NCBI GenBank assembly: GCA_002308775.1
Contig: DBVT01000021.1
Location: forward strand, 1-16,190
Length of the DNA stretch: 16,190 nt
Direction of reading: 5' to 3'
DNA from: Mageeibacillus sp. UBA1257
Lineage (GTDB): Bacteria > Bacillota > Clostridia > UBA1212 > UBA1257
Shown here: positions 1-7,307 of the stretch, piece after piece
Layout: every line of letters begins with the position of its first letter
How positions within the stretch are numbered: the stretch's first letter is position 1
Notes under the pieces: model-generated
The model's database searches: none
Seen by the model: only the letters and a program-made list of their open reading frames with translations
What the model was told of the DNA's origin: nothing
Translations under genes and position numbers: made by a program

Positions 1-30
1 CCGCGGACCGTCGTCCGCGGGCTGCTTTTT
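1..30 (+). terminator. Rho-independent terminator of an upstream + strand gene
   Basis: A perfect 8-bp GC-rich stem (CCGCGGAC at 1-8, GTCCGCGG at 13-20) with a CGTC loop is followed by a run of six T at 25-30. The T run lies on the + strand side only, so it ends a + strand transcript that enters from outside the window, convergent with maf. More of the stem may lie before base 1. Confidence 0.85.
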
Positions 31-45
31 TACCCGTAATTATAT

Positions 46-645
46 TCAGAGCGTTATTCCGAATGCACTTTTGAGTTCTTTGCGCGTGCGGTCGAGGGGA
101 AGACCTACTACGTTATCGTAATCACCGTCGATGGATCTCACAAAGCCTCCGCCGCCTTCCTGGATAGCATATGCGCCTGCTTTGTCATACGGCTTTTCGC
201 TCGCGATATAGTCGTCGATCTCTTTCCAAGTCAAATTTTTAAAGGTTACTTTTGTCTCCTCAAAACCTGTCAGAATGACTTTCTTATAATAAAAAGCAAA
301 ACCCGTATAGACACTGTGTGTTGAGCCGCTTAAATTCCCGAGCATATTTCGGGCGTCGTTTTCGTCCTTCGGTTTGCCGAAGATCCTGCCGTTTACAGCG
401 ACGATCGTGTCATATGCGAGCACGAGAGTATCGTCGCGTACGGAACTTCTCCTGCCTATGACGTTTTCAAGCTTTGACCGCGCAGTGACGCACGCAAATT
501 CCTCCGGCAGTTCCAGACCGTCGTATTCAGGCTCCTTCTTCTTTGAGACTTTTACAGTAAAAGGCACGCCGAGACTTCCCAGGATTTCCTTCCTCCTGGG
601 AGATGCTGACGCAAGTATTATTTTCGGCATGGCATATGTCTTCAA
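46..645 (-). CDS. maf: Maf family nucleotide pyrophosphatase (YhdE-like)
   Basis: This is a Maf/HAM1-superfamily house-cleaning enzyme. The family hydrolyses dTTP, UTP and modified nucleoside triphosphates to monophosphates in the cytoplasm, and in Bacillus it has also been tied to septum inhibition. The product has the N-terminal signature ILASASPRR, a TARSK motif, the DTIV/GKP core with the catalytic Asp, and the C-terminal AGAYAIQ...DGDYDNVVGLPL block typical of the dTTP/UTP subgroup. The most likely start is TTG at 645, because GGAGGT at 652-657 sits about 7 bases upstream; this gives 199 aa beginning MKTYAMPK. ATG at 630 is in frame but 22 bases from that site. A start at 705 is excluded if the promoter at 677-705 is real. 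It is a single-gene unit divergent from asnA. Family assignment is certain; substrate preference is inferred from the motif type. Confidence 0.95.
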   Translation of the reverse strand: MKTYAMPKIILASASPRRKEILGSLGVPFTVKVSKKKEPEYDGLELPEEFACVTARSKLENVIGRRSSVRDDTLVLAYDTIVAVNGRIFGKPKDENDARNMLGNLSGSTHSVYTGFAFYYKKVILTGFEETKVTFKNLTWKEIDDYIASEKPYDKAGAYAIQEGGGGFVRSIDGDYDNVVGLPLDRTRKELKSAFGITL

Positions 646-676
646 AAGCGGACCTCCGTGTTTTTGCTCTCTGTGT

Positions 677-705
677 ATGATAGCACAAAACCGTTTGAAA
701 GTCAC
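677..705 (-). promoter_or_regulatory. Promoter of maf
   Basis: On the minus strand a -35-like GTGACT (700-705) is followed by a 17-base spacer and an extended -10, TGC-TATCAT (677-685). Transcription would start near 670, about 25 bases before the TTG start at 645. This supports the short form of Maf. Confidence 0.6.
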
Positions 706-733
706 TTCGGAAACTGCATATTTCGGACAATTA

Positions 734-764
734 TTTGCATCTCAAATGCAAAAAATGATATAAT
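734..764 (+). promoter_or_regulatory. Promoter of asnA with overlapping palindromic operator
   Basis: An ideal extended -10, TGA-TATAAT, lies at 756-764, with a weak -35 TTGCAT at 735-740 and an 18-base spacer. The -35 and spacer are covered by a perfect inverted repeat: TTTGCAT (734-740), CTCAA, ATGCAAA (746-752). A weak -35 together with a dyad in this place is the usual arrangement for a repressor site. The transcript would begin near 771. The promoter call is firm; the operator role is inference, since no regulator gene is visible here. Confidence 0.75.
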
Positions 765-796
765 AACGCGAACAGAATTCGAAGAGGTGACTCCTC

Positions 797-1804
797 ATGG
801 GAAAGACCATCGTACCTGATAAATATGAATCCGTGTTGTCGATATACGATACGCAAAGCGCGATCGGTATCCTCAAGAGAAAATTTGAAGACGATCTCGG
901 AAAGGCGCTGAATTTAAAAAGAGTTTCGGCACCTCTGTTTGTAGATCCCAAAACGGGTCTCAATGACAACTTAAACGGAGTGGAGCATCCCGTATCGTTT
1001 ATGATCCCGGCGACGGGAGTTGAAGCTGAAGTCGTGCATTCTCTCGCAAAATGGAAGAGAATGGCTCTTTACAGATACGATTTTTACGAGGGCAAGGGCC
1101 TATATACGGACATGAACGCGATAAGAAGGGACGAGATCCCGGACAACCTGCATTCCGTATATGTTGATCAGTGGGACTGGGAGAAGGTGATCTCCCCTGA
1201 TGACAGGGACGAAAAGACGCTCAGGAGGACAGTCAAAGCGATAGTCGGAGCGATCTGCGACACACATGAATTTATAAAAAAGAGATTTCCTCAGCTCACA
1301 AAAAGTCTGAACCGCAACGTGTTCTTCATCTCCAGCGAGGAGCTGCTCCGATCGTATCCGGACAAGACTCCCAAGGAGCGCGAGAACCTGATAACAAAAA
1401 AATACGGCACCGTTTTCGTGTCCCAGATAGGTAAAATACTCTCAGACGGCACAAAACACGACGGAAGAGCTCCTGATTACGACGACTGGGAACTGAACGG
1501 AGATATTCTTTTCTACAACGAGGTGCTCGGATGCTCATTTGAAGTCAGTTCGATGGGTATAAGAGTGAACGCGGATTCTCTGGACAGACAGCTCACAGCC
1601 GCGGGATGCGACGAGAGAAGGAAACTGCAATATCACAGGATGCTGCTGGAGAACATTTTACCTCAGACGATAGGCGGAGGGATCGGGCAGTCCAGACTGT
1701 GTATGCTTCTGCTCGAAAAGGCGCACATTGGTGAGGTGCAGTCATCGATCTGGGACGAAGAGACGATCACTGTATGTGAAAAAGGCAATATCAAGTTGCT
1801 TTGA
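797..1804 (+). CDS. asnA: Aspartate-ammonia ligase (asparagine synthetase A)
   Basis: AsnA makes asparagine from aspartate, ATP and free ammonia through an aspartyl-AMP intermediate; it has the class II aminoacyl-tRNA synthetase fold and works as a cytoplasmic dimer. The 335-aa product matches the usual length (about 330). Blocks identical or nearly so to the E. coli enzyme, as I recall it, include HSLAKWKR, LHSVYVDQWDW, RAPDYDDW, LNGDI, SSMGIRV and PQTIGGGIGQSR. The E. coli active-site residues Asp46, Arg100 and Gln116 correspond to Asp57, Arg110 and Gln125. The ATG at 797 follows GAGGTGA (784-790) at proper distance. That GAGG can pair with CCTC (793-796) just before the ATG, so some translational damping is possible. 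The promoter carries a palindrome, so the gene is probably regulated. An esterase gene follows 42 bases downstream and is likely co-transcribed. Confidence 0.98.
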   Translation: MGKTIVPDKYESVLSIYDTQSAIGILKRKFEDDLGKALNLKRVSAPLFVDPKTGLNDNLNGVEHPVSFMIPATGVEAEVVHSLAKWKRMALYRYDFYEGKGLYTDMNAIRRDEIPDNLHSVYVDQWDWEKVISPDDRDEKTLRRTVKAIVGAICDTHEFIKKRFPQLTKSLNRNVFFISSEELLRSYPDKTPKERENLITKKYGTVFVSQIGKILSDGTKHDGRAPDYDDWELNGDILFYNEVLGCSFEVSSMGIRVNADSLDRQLTAAGCDERRKLQYHRMLLENILPQTIGGGIGQSRLCMLLLEKAHIGEVQSSIWDEETITVCEKGNIKLL

Positions 1805-1846
1805 CAGATAATCATTGAAAAACATTTCAAAGGAGAGGAACGTAAA

Positions 1847-2602
1847 ATGAAAAGTGATTTTTTTGCGATGAGCGGACAGTCGAATATGCAGGGACAGAGC
1901 GAGTGTTACGCCCCTTTTGAGGCTCCTGCATCTGCGTGCAGAGAATACAAAATTTTGTCAGACAGATTTGAAACTGTAAAAAATCCTTCGGGAGAGGATG
2001 TACGCGTTAACGGAGAGGACCTTCTTCTCGGAGCGCATCAGGGATTTTCGAGTCCCGTCCCGTATTTCGCGGATGAATTTTACAGGATCTCCGGCTTTGA
2101 CGCCACATACGCACATGTCGCAAAAGGCGCAACGATCGTAAAACAGTGGCTTCCCGGCACGAACCGCTACAATATGCTCATCGAAAAGCTCTCTAAGGCT
2201 TTGAAAAAGGCAGAAGACGAGGGCATAGAAATAGTGAGCAAAAATTTCGTCTGGCTCCAGGGCGAATCTGACGCGATCGAAAACAATACGAGAGTGCAGT
2301 ACAAAAAGGAGCTGATCGATCTTTGGGAGCATCTTAAAAAGGATCTCGGATTTGAGAAGTTTATGATGATAAGAGTGGGATATTTTTACGAGTTTCCGTG
2401 CGAGAGGATAATGCTTGCTCAAGAAGAGCTTTGCAGGGAGAGGTACGACTTTTATATGCTCACTGATATCACGGCATCGTTTACGATCGAAAACGGACTT
2501 ATGCAGAGACTCGATCAGGCCGGATTCCACTACACTAACAAGGGCTACGAAGTAGTTGGAAGAGAAGCCGGAGCCGCAGCCGCAAGGATCCTGCACGGAT
2601 AA
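1847..2602 (+). CDS. Sialate-O-acetylesterase-domain (SASA/DUF303) SGNH carbohydrate esterase
   Basis: The 251-aa product belongs to the SGNH/GDSL hydrolases of the SASA (CE6-like) type, which remove O-acetyl groups from sugars such as sialic acids or xylan side chains. The N-terminal GQSNMQG block gives the nucleophile Ser12, WLQGESD (136-142) is the next conserved block, and HYTNKGY supplies His228 near the C-terminus. The usual acidic partner three residues before the His is absent (Ala225); Asp223 lies five before it. No signal peptide or membrane segment is seen, so it should act on sugars already imported. The start is set by GGAGAGG about 8 bases upstream. It probably shares the asnA transcript and ends before the hairpin at 2637-2668. 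Convergent nagA suggests, weakly, a shared theme of acetylated sugars. The substrate cannot be read from the sequence. Confidence 0.85.
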   Translation: MKSDFFAMSGQSNMQGQSECYAPFEAPASACREYKILSDRFETVKNPSGEDVRVNGEDLLLGAHQGFSSPVPYFADEFYRISGFDATYAHVAKGATIVKQWLPGTNRYNMLIEKLSKALKKAEDEGIEIVSKNFVWLQGESDAIENNTRVQYKKELIDLWEHLKKDLGFEKFMMIRVGYFYEFPCERIMLAQEELCRERYDFYMLTDITASFTIENGLMQRLDQAGFHYTNKGYEVVGREAGAAAARILHG

Positions 2603-2636
2603 AAGCCATCATTTATTAACAAGAACTTATAATTAA

Positions 2637-2671
2637 GATCCCGTGTGATGTGCACATCACGCGGGATCTTT
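2637..2671. terminator. Bidirectional terminator hairpin between convergent genes
   Basis: A 14-bp stem (2637-2650 with 2655-2668, one G-T wobble) with loop TGCA separates the esterase gene from nagA. The flanking T/A tracts are short: TTT after it on +, TTAATTAT after it on -. It therefore probably serves both directions, with its long stem making up for weak U tracts. Confidence 0.8.
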
Positions 2672-2699
2672 GCAAACTGTATATGACTTTTGAATTCGA

Positions 2700-3878
2700 T
2701 CAGACGACTGTGCGTCCCGATTTGATCACTTTACGAAGGTCGTTGTTTTCGTCGATCAAAACGAGGTCTGCTTTGTATCCGGGAAGGATCTTTCCGATAT
2801 CGTCGAAACCGCAGAGCTTCGCCGGAGTTTCAGTCATCATTTTTACGCTGTCGACAAAGGGGATGCCAGCGCGGACAGCTGATTTCAGCATACTTATGCC
2901 GCACGCGAGACTTCCGGCGATCGCGCTCCTGTCGGGGAGCTTTGCTATACCGTCTTCGACCCATATGAAACTGTCGACGAAGGCATATTTTTCTCCTTCT
3001 TTCGTATCTGCTCCGGAGGCGGAGATCGCGTCAGTTATGAGGATCATTTTACTTGTGCCTTTGATCTGCCAGCACATGCGGAGGATCTCCGGCGGGATGT
3101 GGATGCAGTCGGAGATACCTTCGATGTAATACGAATCGTCTGAGAGCATCGCTTCAGCCGCGCCTGCCTTTCTGAAAATGCCTTCCTTGTGCATCGCCGT
3201 CATCGCGTTGAAAATGTGCGTCGCCAGATTGAATCCGTGCTTTGAAGCTTCGCGGACCACCTCCGGAGTCGCTTCAGTGTGGCCGGCGGAGACATTTATT
3301 CCCATTTTCGCGAGCTTTTCGCCCAGTTCATACGCGCCGGGAAGCTCAGGAGCGATCGTCATCCTTTTTAATATACCGGAGCCTTCTTCGAGCAGCGGAG
3401 CGTAATTTTCTTCAGTAGGAAGTCGTAAAAGATCTTCCGGCATCGCTCCTTTTTTCGCAGGGTTCAGAAAAGGACCTTCGAGGTGTATCCCTCTTACGCA
3501 GTCCGCGTAGGGGCCTTTGAGGACTATTCTGTAAGTGTTATACAGATCCAGGATCATTTTCGTGCTTGCGGAAGCGGCCGTCGGAAGAACAGTAGTCGTG
3601 CCTTTTACAAGATGCGCGCGCAATGCCTTTTCCATACCTTCGGGATCGCACACCGCAAAATCGTTTCCCGCGCCTCCGTGGTTGTGTATATCTATAAATC
3701 CGGGGCAGAGTACCATCCCCTCCGCGTCTATCTCGGAATGATCGTCGCCCAGAAACGATACGGCGTACTCGTCGGGACCGCGGTAGATGATCCTTTCGTT
3801 GAATACTACCGAAGTCTTCTCTTGCATCGAATCGAATAATCTGCAGTTTCTGATGATCGTATTTTTCGTATTATTCAT
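2700..3878 (-). CDS. nagA: N-acetylglucosamine-6-phosphate deacetylase
   Basis: NagA converts N-acetylglucosamine 6-phosphate to glucosamine 6-phosphate plus acetate, the first committed step in using N-acetylglucosamine or recycling cell wall amino sugars. The 392-aa product is an amidohydrolase-superfamily TIM barrel of normal length. Visible metal and catalytic residues are His65 and His67 (IDIHNHGG), Glu134 (GIHLEGPF), His200 (SAGHTEA), His221 (THIFNAM) and catalytic Asp283 (ITDAISASG); the C-terminal KADLVLID belongs to the small beta domain. ATG at 3878 is preceded by AAGGAGAT on the minus strand. It has its own promoter (3917-3945). No nagB or PTS gene is adjacent, so the rest of the pathway must be elsewhere. 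Confidence 0.97.
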   Translation of the reverse strand: MNNTKNTIIRNCRLFDSMQEKTSVVFNERIIYRGPDEYAVSFLGDDHSEIDAEGMVLCPGFIDIHNHGGAGNDFAVCDPEGMEKALRAHLVKGTTTVLPTAASASTKMILDLYNTYRIVLKGPYADCVRGIHLEGPFLNPAKKGAMPEDLLRLPTEENYAPLLEEGSGILKRMTIAPELPGAYELGEKLAKMGINVSAGHTEATPEVVREASKHGFNLATHIFNAMTAMHKEGIFRKAGAAEAMLSDDSYYIEGISDCIHIPPEILRMCWQIKGTSKMILITDAISASGADTKEGEKYAFVDSFIWVEDGIAKLPDRSAIAGSLACGISMLKSAVRAGIPFVDSVKMMTETPAKLCGFDDIGKILPGYKADLVLIDENNDLRKVIKSGRTVV

Positions 3879-3916
3879 ATCGCAGATCTCCTTCGCACAA
3901 AAATCAATGTGCCTTT

Positions 3917-3945
3917 ATTATATCTTAAAAACACCCGATATTCAA
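3917..3945 (-). promoter_or_regulatory. Promoter of nagA
   Basis: On the minus strand TTGAAT (3940-3945), an exact 17-base spacer and a perfect TATAAT (3917-3922) form a strong sigma-A-type promoter. The start would lie near 3910, giving a leader of about 30 bases. I see no clear operator or catabolite site. Confidence 0.8.
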
Positions 3946-3989
3946 TCAGAAAGCCTTGCGCGCTGCCGTCTTAAAAATCGTCCGAATAT

Positions 3990-4018
3990 TTGACATAGTA
4001 AGACAAAAAGTATATTAT
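3990..4018 (+). promoter_or_regulatory. Promoter of typA operon
   Basis: A perfect -35 TTGACA (3990-3995) is spaced 17 bases from TATTAT (4013-4018). This is the best -35 in the window that is paired with a good -10, and it should drive typA-mltG-trmR-trhP. It is divergent from the nagA promoter, whose -35 ends 45 bases away. The leader before the typA start is about 100 bases. Confidence 0.85.
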
Positions 4019-4035
4019 ATATCTTTGTTCTGTGA

Positions 4036-4065
4036 GGTTTCCGGGGACATTTTACCGGGGAGACC
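4036..4065 (+). other. Stem-loop in the typA 5' leader
   Basis: GGTTTCC (4036-4042) pairs with GGAGACC (4059-4065), with one G-U pair. GG 4043-4044 can add two pairs with CC 4055-4056 across a two-base bulge. The loop holds a second copy of CCGGGGA (4041-4047 and 4055-4061), so alternative pairings exist. It lies about 50 bases before the ribosome site. There is no T run, so it is not a terminator; a regulatory or stabilising role is only inferred. Confidence 0.45.
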
Positions 4066-4126
4066 GAACGCGGGACAAAAGGAAAAATAATCATTTTACT
4101 TTCGGAAAAGAGAAGGAGCTGCTAAA

Positions 4127-5959
4127 TTGGAAACGGTAAGAGAAGATGTTAGAAATATCGCCATCATCGCGCACGTTGACCACGGTAAAACGACGCTCGT
4201 TGACGGACTCCTCAAGCAGAGCGGCACATTCAGAGACAACGAATCTGTCGCGGAGAGAGTAATGGACTCAAACGACCTCGAAAGAGAAAGAGGAATAACG
4301 ATACTTTCAAAAAATACAGCCATAAACTACAACGGATATACGATAAATATAGTTGACACTCCCGGACACGCTGATTTCGGCGGAGAAGTGGAAAGAGTCC
4401 TCAGTATGGTAGACGGCGTTCTGCTTCTGGTGGACGCGTTCGAAGGCCCCATGCCCCAGACGAGATTCGTGCTTTCAAAGGCTCTCGGACTGAATCTTAA
4501 AACGGTCGTCGTGATCAACAAGATCGACAGGGAAGGCGCGAGACCTAAGGAAGTCGTTGATGAAGTTCTGGAGCTTTTCATGGACCTCGGAGCCAGCGAC
4601 GAACAGCTCGATTTTCCCGTTATTTATTCATCATCGAGAGACGGCTATGCGTCATATGAAGCTGACGGCGGAGATAGAAAGAGTCTAAAACCTTTGTTCG
4701 ATGCGATAATCAAATATATTCCGGCGCCGAAGGTAGATATTGACGCGCCATACAGGATGCTCATATCGAATATCACAGCTGACGAGTATGTCGGCAGGAT
4801 CGCAGTCGCGAGAGTTGACAGGGGCACGGTAAAAACTGCTCAGCAGGTCATCGTATGCAATACAAACGGAGACGCAAAAAGAGCGAAGATAAACTATCTC
4901 TACAAGTTCCAGGGTCTTAAAAAAATCGAAGTCGAAGAGGCAAAAGCGGGTGACATAGTCGTCGTCGCGGGACTCGGAGATATAAACATAGGCGATACCG
5001 TATGCGACCCGGAGCATCCCGAGCCGATACATTTCGTCAATATAGACGAGCCTACGCTTTCGATGAATTTCAGCGTAAACGACAGCCCGTTCGCAGGACA
5101 GGAAGGCGAATTCGTAACTTCCAGACATCTGCGCGCAAGACTTATGAAAGAGATCGAGACGAATGTCAGCATGAGAGTCGAAGAGACTGAATCTCCCGAC
5201 ACATTCAAGGTCTCCGGAAGAGGAGAGCTGCACCTTTCGATACTTATCGAGACGATGAGAAGACAGGGATACGAATTCCAGGTATCAAGACCGAAAGTTA
5301 TTTTCAAGGAGAAAGACGGAAAGATCCTCGAGCCGATGGAACTTTTAACAATAGACGTTCCGGATGACAGCGTAGGTGTCGTCATAGAGAAGATCGGGAC
5401 GAGAAAAGGCGAAATGAAGAATATGCACAATGCCTCGCAGGGCTATGTCAGGCTTGAATTCAGGATCCCGGCGAGAGGCCTTATCGGCTACAGATCGGAG
5501 TTTTTGACCGATACGAGAGGCAATGGTATAATGAATCATATATTCGACGGATACGACGAATATAAAGGAGAGATAGCTTTCAAGCAGCACGGTTCGATGG
5601 TCGCGTGGGAGCAGGGTGAGACTGTCGTTTACGGTCTTTACAACGCTCAGGAGAGAGGAAGACTGTTCCTCGGAGCGGGCGTCAAAGTGTACGAGGGCAT
5701 GGTAGTCGGCGAGTGCGCAAAGAACGAAGATCTCGTCATAAACGTGTGTAAGAAGAAGCACATATCAAACGTCAGAGCTTCCGGATCGGATGACGCATTG
5801 AGGCTCACACCTCCGACAGTGCTCAGCCTTGAGCAGTCTCTCGAATTCATTTCTGACGACGAGCTTCTCGAAGTCACGCCTAAGTCATTGAGACTGAGAA
5901 AGAAGATTTTGAATACGGAACTCAGAGCGAAAGCAAGAGCCAGGGAAGAAAAGGCATAA
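4127..5959 (+). CDS. typA: Ribosome-associated translational GTPase TypA/BipA
   Basis: TypA (BipA) is a translation-factor-like GTPase that binds 70S ribosomes near the EF-G site and helps 50S assembly and growth under cold or other stress. The 610-aa product has standard length. The G domain shows G1 AHVDHGKT (15-22), G2 RGITI (55-59), G3 DTPGH (77-81) and G4 NKID (131-134). EF-Tu-like domain II follows, then the EF-G-like III and V regions (VSGRGELHLSILIE; RIPARGLIGYRSEF) and the TypA-specific C-terminal domain. The start is TTG, with AGGAG (4114-4118) 8 bases upstream and no better ATG. mltG follows after 27 bases with no terminator, so the two should share a transcript. Identity is certain; the operon link is inferred from spacing. 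Confidence 0.98.
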   Translation: METVREDVRNIAIIAHVDHGKTTLVDGLLKQSGTFRDNESVAERVMDSNDLERERGITILSKNTAINYNGYTINIVDTPGHADFGGEVERVLSMVDGVLLLVDAFEGPMPQTRFVLSKALGLNLKTVVVINKIDREGARPKEVVDEVLELFMDLGASDEQLDFPVIYSSSRDGYASYEADGGDRKSLKPLFDAIIKYIPAPKVDIDAPYRMLISNITADEYVGRIAVARVDRGTVKTAQQVIVCNTNGDAKRAKINYLYKFQGLKKIEVEEAKAGDIVVVAGLGDINIGDTVCDPEHPEPIHFVNIDEPTLSMNFSVNDSPFAGQEGEFVTSRHLRARLMKEIETNVSMRVEETESPDTFKVSGRGELHLSILIETMRRQGYEFQVSRPKVIFKEKDGKILEPMELLTIDVPDDSVGVVIEKIGTRKGEMKNMHNASQGYVRLEFRIPARGLIGYRSEFLTDTRGNGIMNHIFDGYDEYKGEIAFKQHGSMVAWEQGETVVYGLYNAQERGRLFLGAGVKVYEGMVVGECAKNEDLVINVCKKKHISNVRASGSDDALRLTPPTVLSLEQSLEFISDDELLEVTPKSLRLRKKILNTELRAKARAREEKA

Positions 5960-5986
5960 GGATAAAGACACAAAGAGGCTTTTAAC

Positions 5987-7306
5987 ATGGCAGTGCAGAG
6001 ACAAAAAGGCGATCTTCGTAAAACGTCCGGTATCAGAAGACCGGGCGAACGGAAGAATGCGCAGAATCAGTTCCGCCAGAGCTCGCGAAGCGCGGACGAG
6101 CGCGGCCTTTCGGAGACCATGGAAAAAAGGACGAAGAAATCGGGCGACATGGCTGTCGTATCGAGCACTTCTACGAAAAGAAATACCGCAAGTCAGAAAA
6201 ACCGTTCGGCGTCAAGGCAGTCCGGCAAAAAAATAACAAAGAAAAACTCAACACCGTTTGTGATACTGCTGGTGCTCTTTTGGGTGGCGGTGGTATTTTT
6301 CTCTGCGTTCCTGTCATACACTTACCTTGTCGATAAATACGAAAACCCGATAAACGAGGAAAATATATATATCGATCCGTCAACGCAGGTCGAATTCGTG
6401 ATAGAGAAGGGATCCACCACGAGACAGATCGCCGATAAACTGTACGATATGGGTCTCATAGGGAACAGGCATATCTACAGATTCCTTTCGAAATTCAACG
6501 GATATGACGGTCAGTACAGCGCCGGAACGCATATTTTGTGTTCGGATATGACTTACGAGGAGATCATGGTCATACTGACGGGCAAGCCGGAAGTCGTGAC
6601 GGTATTGTTCCCGGAAGGTTTTACGACGCACCAGATAGCCGCGAGACTCGAAGCGAACAATATATGCAAGTCTTCTGATTTTTATAACGCGATAGAAACG
6701 ATAGATGTCTCGTCCTATCCGTTTATTCAGGATGATACGTTTGACGAGCACAGGGACAACAGACTCGACGGGTATCTTTTCCCTGATACTTACGAGTTTG
6801 AGGCGAATTCAAATCCCGAGGACGTCATCTATAAGATGCTGAACAGATTTATGGAAGTGTTCAAACCTGACTATTACACCAGGGCTGAGGAACTCGGAAT
6901 GTCCGTCGATGATATAGTGATCCTTGCTTCCATAATCGAGAGGGAGGCAAAGCTCTCGGATGAAAAGTCAAAGATCGCGGGCGTTTATTACAACAGAATG
7001 CGCAGCAAGGACCAGGAGATGCAGTACCTGCAGTCTGACGCAACGATCCAGTATATTTACGTAAAACTTTACAACAGGTCTCTTTCCAAAGTCACGGATG
7101 AAGCAAAGCAGGTAAATGACCAGTACAATACATATCTCAAACAGGGACTTCCTCCCGGGCCGATCTGCAGTCCCGGACTTGATTCGATCATCGCCGCTCT
7201 TTCTCCGGAGGAACACGACTACTACTATTTCGCGCTCATTGAAGGTACTCTTGGCCAGTACTATTATTCGAAAACGCTCGAAGAGCACAAGGCGCACGGA
7301 GGTTGA
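5987..7306 (+). CDS. mltG: Endolytic murein transglycosylase MltG (YceG-like)
   Basis: MltG cuts nascent glycan strands and sets their length, acting outside the membrane near the synthesis machinery. The 439-aa product has a long, basic, Ser/Lys/Arg-rich cytoplasmic N-terminus (about 1-89), one membrane helix (about 90-112), a LysM-like region (about 130-200) and the YceG catalytic domain. Family blocks seen are LDGYLFPDTYEF (260-271), ILASIIEREA with catalytic Glu318, LQSDATIQY and LPPGPICSPG. The N-terminal tail is low in complexity. AGAGG lies 8 bases before the ATG; in-frame ATGs at codons 45 and 55 are weaker alternatives. It ends one base before the trmR ATG, so the two are translationally linked. 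In Bacillus subtilis the homologue yrrL also precedes yrrM and the U32 genes. Confidence 0.96.
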   Translation: MAVQRQKGDLRKTSGIRRPGERKNAQNQFRQSSRSADERGLSETMEKRTKKSGDMAVVSSTSTKRNTASQKNRSASRQSGKKITKKNSTPFVILLVLFWVAVVFFSAFLSYTYLVDKYENPINEENIYIDPSTQVEFVIEKGSTTRQIADKLYDMGLIGNRHIYRFLSKFNGYDGQYSAGTHILCSDMTYEEIMVILTGKPEVVTVLFPEGFTTHQIAARLEANNICKSSDFYNAIETIDVSSYPFIQDDTFDEHRDNRLDGYLFPDTYEFEANSNPEDVIYKMLNRFMEVFKPDYYTRAEELGMSVDDIVILASIIEREAKLSDEKSKIAGVYYNRMRSKDQEMQYLQSDATIQYIYVKLYNRSLSKVTDEAKQVNDQYNTYLKQGLPPGPICSPGLDSIIAALSPEEHDYYYFALIEGTLGQYYYSKTLEEHKAHGG

Positions 7307-7307
7307 T

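Noticed and set aside
1801..1830. A perfect TTGACA (1801-1806) at the asnA stop, as a promoter for the esterase gene
   Set aside because: No -10-like hexamer at 15-19 bases: the region is ATTTCA. TTGAAA-AACA-TTTCAA (1815-1830) there is a weak AT-rich dyad without further support.
1958..2596. Minus-strand open frame of 212 codons opposite the esterase gene
   Set aside because: The + strand protein has clear SASA motifs and ribosome site; the antisense frame has none.
7116..7307. A 64-codon N-terminal extension of trmR overlapping mltG
   Set aside because: It is Arg/Ser/Thr-rich shadow of mltG; the ATG at 7308 has a good ribosome site and matches the family N-terminus.
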